NCBI GenBank assembly: GCA_022424815.1
Contig: JAKMGS010000085.1
Span: 1 to 8,025, forward strand
Origin: Schleiferiaceae bacterium
GTDB lineage: Bacteria; Bacteroidota; Bacteroidia; Flavobacteriales; Schleiferiaceae
Direction of reading: 5' to 3'
DNA length: 8,025 nt
Notes under the pieces: model-generated
Databases searched by the model: none
The model's input: the letters and a program-made list of their open reading frames with translations, nothing else
Told to the model about the DNA's origin: nothing
Program-made: the position numbers and the translations under genes
Part shown: positions 6,867-8,025 of the stretch, one piece after another
Layout of the letters: the number at the start of each line of letters is the position of its first letter
Position numbering within the stretch: position 1 is the first letter of the stretch

Positions 6867-7760
6867 TTAATTCGCCATGTAAATGATCTCCTGATCAACC
6901 TTTCCTTCATCATTAAAGGAATGGGTCATATGTAAGAACTCACGAGTAGTTTCTCCTGTTTCTGCATTGGTATTGTTAGCCCACCACCAAGAGTAGACCA
7001 CCCACGATCCACCGTCACGTGCATACCATATAGCATCTGGGTATCCTGACTGTTCCAGCTTACGTTCGCTCGTTGAGGCGACTCCAGCCTCCCACTGCGC
7101 CCTGCGCTCTTCGAGATTATACTTACCGTCATGACCAAGTCTGTAGAAATCAGCGTCTTCGGCAAAGTACCCTTGTAGTTTGTCTAGGTCACCTTCAGAG
7201 TAAGCGGCCACCATTTCATTGAGCATGTCGATGAAAGGATGCTCGTCAAAGACGCGACCATTCCGGTGTACACCAAAGGATTCTTGTATTTGAGCAGAAA
7301 TAGTTTCTCTATCATAGTAATTCACTGTCATCGTGATCTTACCATCTTCATTGACATAATTCGCCGTGTGAAGCGGGCCCTTAACAGTATCTCCACTTTC
7401 TTTATTAATGGCCGTCCAGATCATCCAATCTAGCGTCCACGCTCCCTTTTCTCCTTTGTACTGAATGATATCGGGTGAAGCTGGATCCATGTTAGTGATA
7501 GTGAGATCAAAGTTCTTCTGCCACCAAAGCATCAAATTTACCTCTTCGTCAATAGTTCCCGGTTCCTCAGATCCTGGATCCCAAATTTTCGCGTCCTCAG
7601 TATAAAGCGCGCGCAGTTCTTCTTCCGTACCCGATTCCCAAACGCGGTAAGATTGTGTCACCACATCATAGGCTGGATGTTCGGAGTATACTACTCCAGA
7701 TTTCTTTTGTGCCACCGTTACCAACGGCAAGCACAAGGCTAGTACAATTACTTTTTTCAT
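6867..7760 (-). CDS. Secreted protein with two tandem NTF2/SnoaL-like domains
   Basis: A 297-residue exported protein. The signal peptide is residues 1-17 (LVTVA before QKKSG). Two NTF2/SnoaL-like domains follow, at about residues 27-152 and 173-297. Their first 37 residues, both starting with EHP and ending with G, align without gaps (10 identities, including L-x(5)-EDA). Both have a Trp-rich strand (WTLDWMIW and WVVYSWWW) and end with a (N/D)E(D/E)GK(I/V) hairpin. This points to internal duplication. It is the first gene of a two-gene operon; the lipoprotein gene follows after 17 bases and carries the same fold. The role is unknown; the aromatic pockets would suit binding of a small hydrophobic ligand, but that is inference. 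No Shine-Dalgarno sequence precedes the ATG, which is usual in Bacteroidota. Confidence 0.8.
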   Translation of the reverse strand: MKKVIVLALCLPLVTVAQKKSGVVYSEHPAYDVVTQSYRVWESGTEEELRALYTEDAKIWDPGSEEPGTIDEEVNLMLWWQKNFDLTITNMDPASPDIIQYKGEKGAWTLDWMIWTAINKESGDTVKGPLHTANYVNEDGKITMTVNYYDRETISAQIQESFGVHRNGRVFDEHPFIDMLNEMVAAYSEGDLDKLQGYFAEDADFYRLGHDGKYNLEERRAQWEAGVASTSERKLEQSGYPDAIWYARDGGSWVVYSWWWANNTNAETGETTREFLHMTHSFNDEGKVDQEIIYMAN

Positions 7761-7953
7761 TGAGTGTTAGTTTTGATTCCATTTTAAAATACCTCATTAT
7801 CAACACTTTAGGGTGTATCAAGTGAGACATCGAAAAAACTTAACATCAAATTGAGTCTAAACACTCAGTCAGAATATGTCAATTATAAATGCCACCGGAA
7901 TTGGATCCTGCACATAATCAACCCCCCACAAACGCGTTAACCTCCCGTTATCG

Positions 7954-7961
7954 TACATTTG
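7954..7961 (+). promoter_or_regulatory. Possible Bacteroidota -7 box before the nucleotide-sugar dehydrogenase gene
   Basis: TACATTTG is an exact match to the Bacteroidota -7 consensus TAnnTTTG and ends 6 bases before the ATG at 7968. No convincing TTG -33 element is seen at the proper distance; the nearest is GTTAAC at 7935-7940. If the box is used, transcription would start within a few bases of the ATG and the mRNA would be nearly leaderless. An eight-base match with two free positions is expected by chance a few times in this much DNA, so support is weak. Confidence 0.3.
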
Positions 7962-7967
7962 AACCCG

Positions 7968-8025
7968 ATGTCCACACCCAAAGAACATAAGATTGCCATA
8001 TTAGGATTGGGCTACGTAGGCCTGC
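7968..8025 (+). CDS. UDP-sugar (nucleotide-sugar) dehydrogenase, 3' partial
   Basis: Only the first 19 codons are in the window: MSTPKEH then KIAILGLGYVGL. The segment is the first beta strand and glycine-rich turn (G-L-G-Y-V-G-L) of the NAD-binding Rossmann domain of UDP-glucose/GDP-mannose dehydrogenases. These enzymes oxidise the C6 hydroxyl of a nucleotide sugar to a carboxylate using two NAD, supplying uronic acids for capsule, O-antigen or exopolysaccharide. The form of the motif is most like the UDP-N-acetylhexosamine dehydrogenases (WbpA/WbpO/TviB type), but the substrate cannot be decided from this fragment. The ATG is the only one in frame after the stop at 7938-7940. It is divergent from the NTF2-like operon, with 207 bases between. 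Confidence 0.85.
   Translation, partial: MSTPKEHKIAILGLGYVGL

Noticed and set aside
7239..7433. Plus-strand open frame of 64 codons
   Set aside because: It is antisense within the tandem NTF2-like gene, whose frame is well supported by two recognisable domains.
7794..7821. Sigma-70-like promoter on the minus strand (TTGATA, 16 bases, TAATGA) before the NTF2-like operon
   Set aside because: Bacteroidota primary sigma factors use a different consensus (TTTG / TAnnTTTG), and no good match to that was seen here; the promoter of this operon was not located.
7761..7867. Inverted repeat TGAGTGTT (7761-7768) and AACACTCA (7860-7867)
   Set aside because: Eight bases separated by 91 is within chance, and one arm touches the start codon context without an operator-like layout.

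Overview
The window looks like a chromosomal segment of a Bacteroidota bacterium, most likely a gliding or surface-adhesive member of the Flavobacteriia. Four things point there: a giant secreted protein ending in the gliding-motility / type IX secretion (T9SS) type B C-terminal domain; a PorP/SprF-family outer-membrane protein directly behind it; signal peptides cleaved before Gln; and almost no Shine-Dalgarno sequences. The genus cannot be fixed from this window.

Layout. (1) Positions 1-3998, plus strand: the 3' part of a very large modular adhesin whose start lies off the left edge. Its visible modules are a T9SS-type beta-sandwich repeat, an SprB-like module, an Ig-like module, one SprB repeat, seven HYR-like repeats, three more SprB repeats, an Asp-rich thrombospondin type 3 (calcium-binding) linker, and a complete type B C-terminal sorting domain. 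(2) 4005-4934, plus: a PorP/SprF-family outer-membrane protein. (3) 4931-6208, plus: a secreted PD40 (WD40-like) beta-propeller protein with a C-terminal SPOR peptidoglycan-binding domain, overlapping gene 2 by ATGA. (4) 6228-6260: a strong hairpin, the probable operon end. (5) 6867-7760 and 6316-6849, minus strand: a two-gene operon encoding a secreted protein with two NTF2/SnoaL-like domains and a lipoprotein with one such domain. (6) 7968-8025, plus: the first 19 codons of a nucleotide-sugar dehydrogenase, probably the start of a polysaccharide locus.

How the genes fit together. The first three form a compact cassette. The adhesin is exported by the T9SS; the SprF-like protein is the expected dedicated outer-membrane partner for a type B cargo; the PD40-SPOR protein could tie that assembly to the cell wall. 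In the known T9SS protein PorE, PD40 (WD40-like) and OmpA-like domains occur together. Here the wall-binding part is SPOR instead of OmpA, which is the most interesting architectural point. The NTF2-like operon is convergent with the cassette and has no evident functional link to it.

No CRISPR array, insertion sequence, phage gene, tRNA or rRNA was seen. Both window edges cut through genes.
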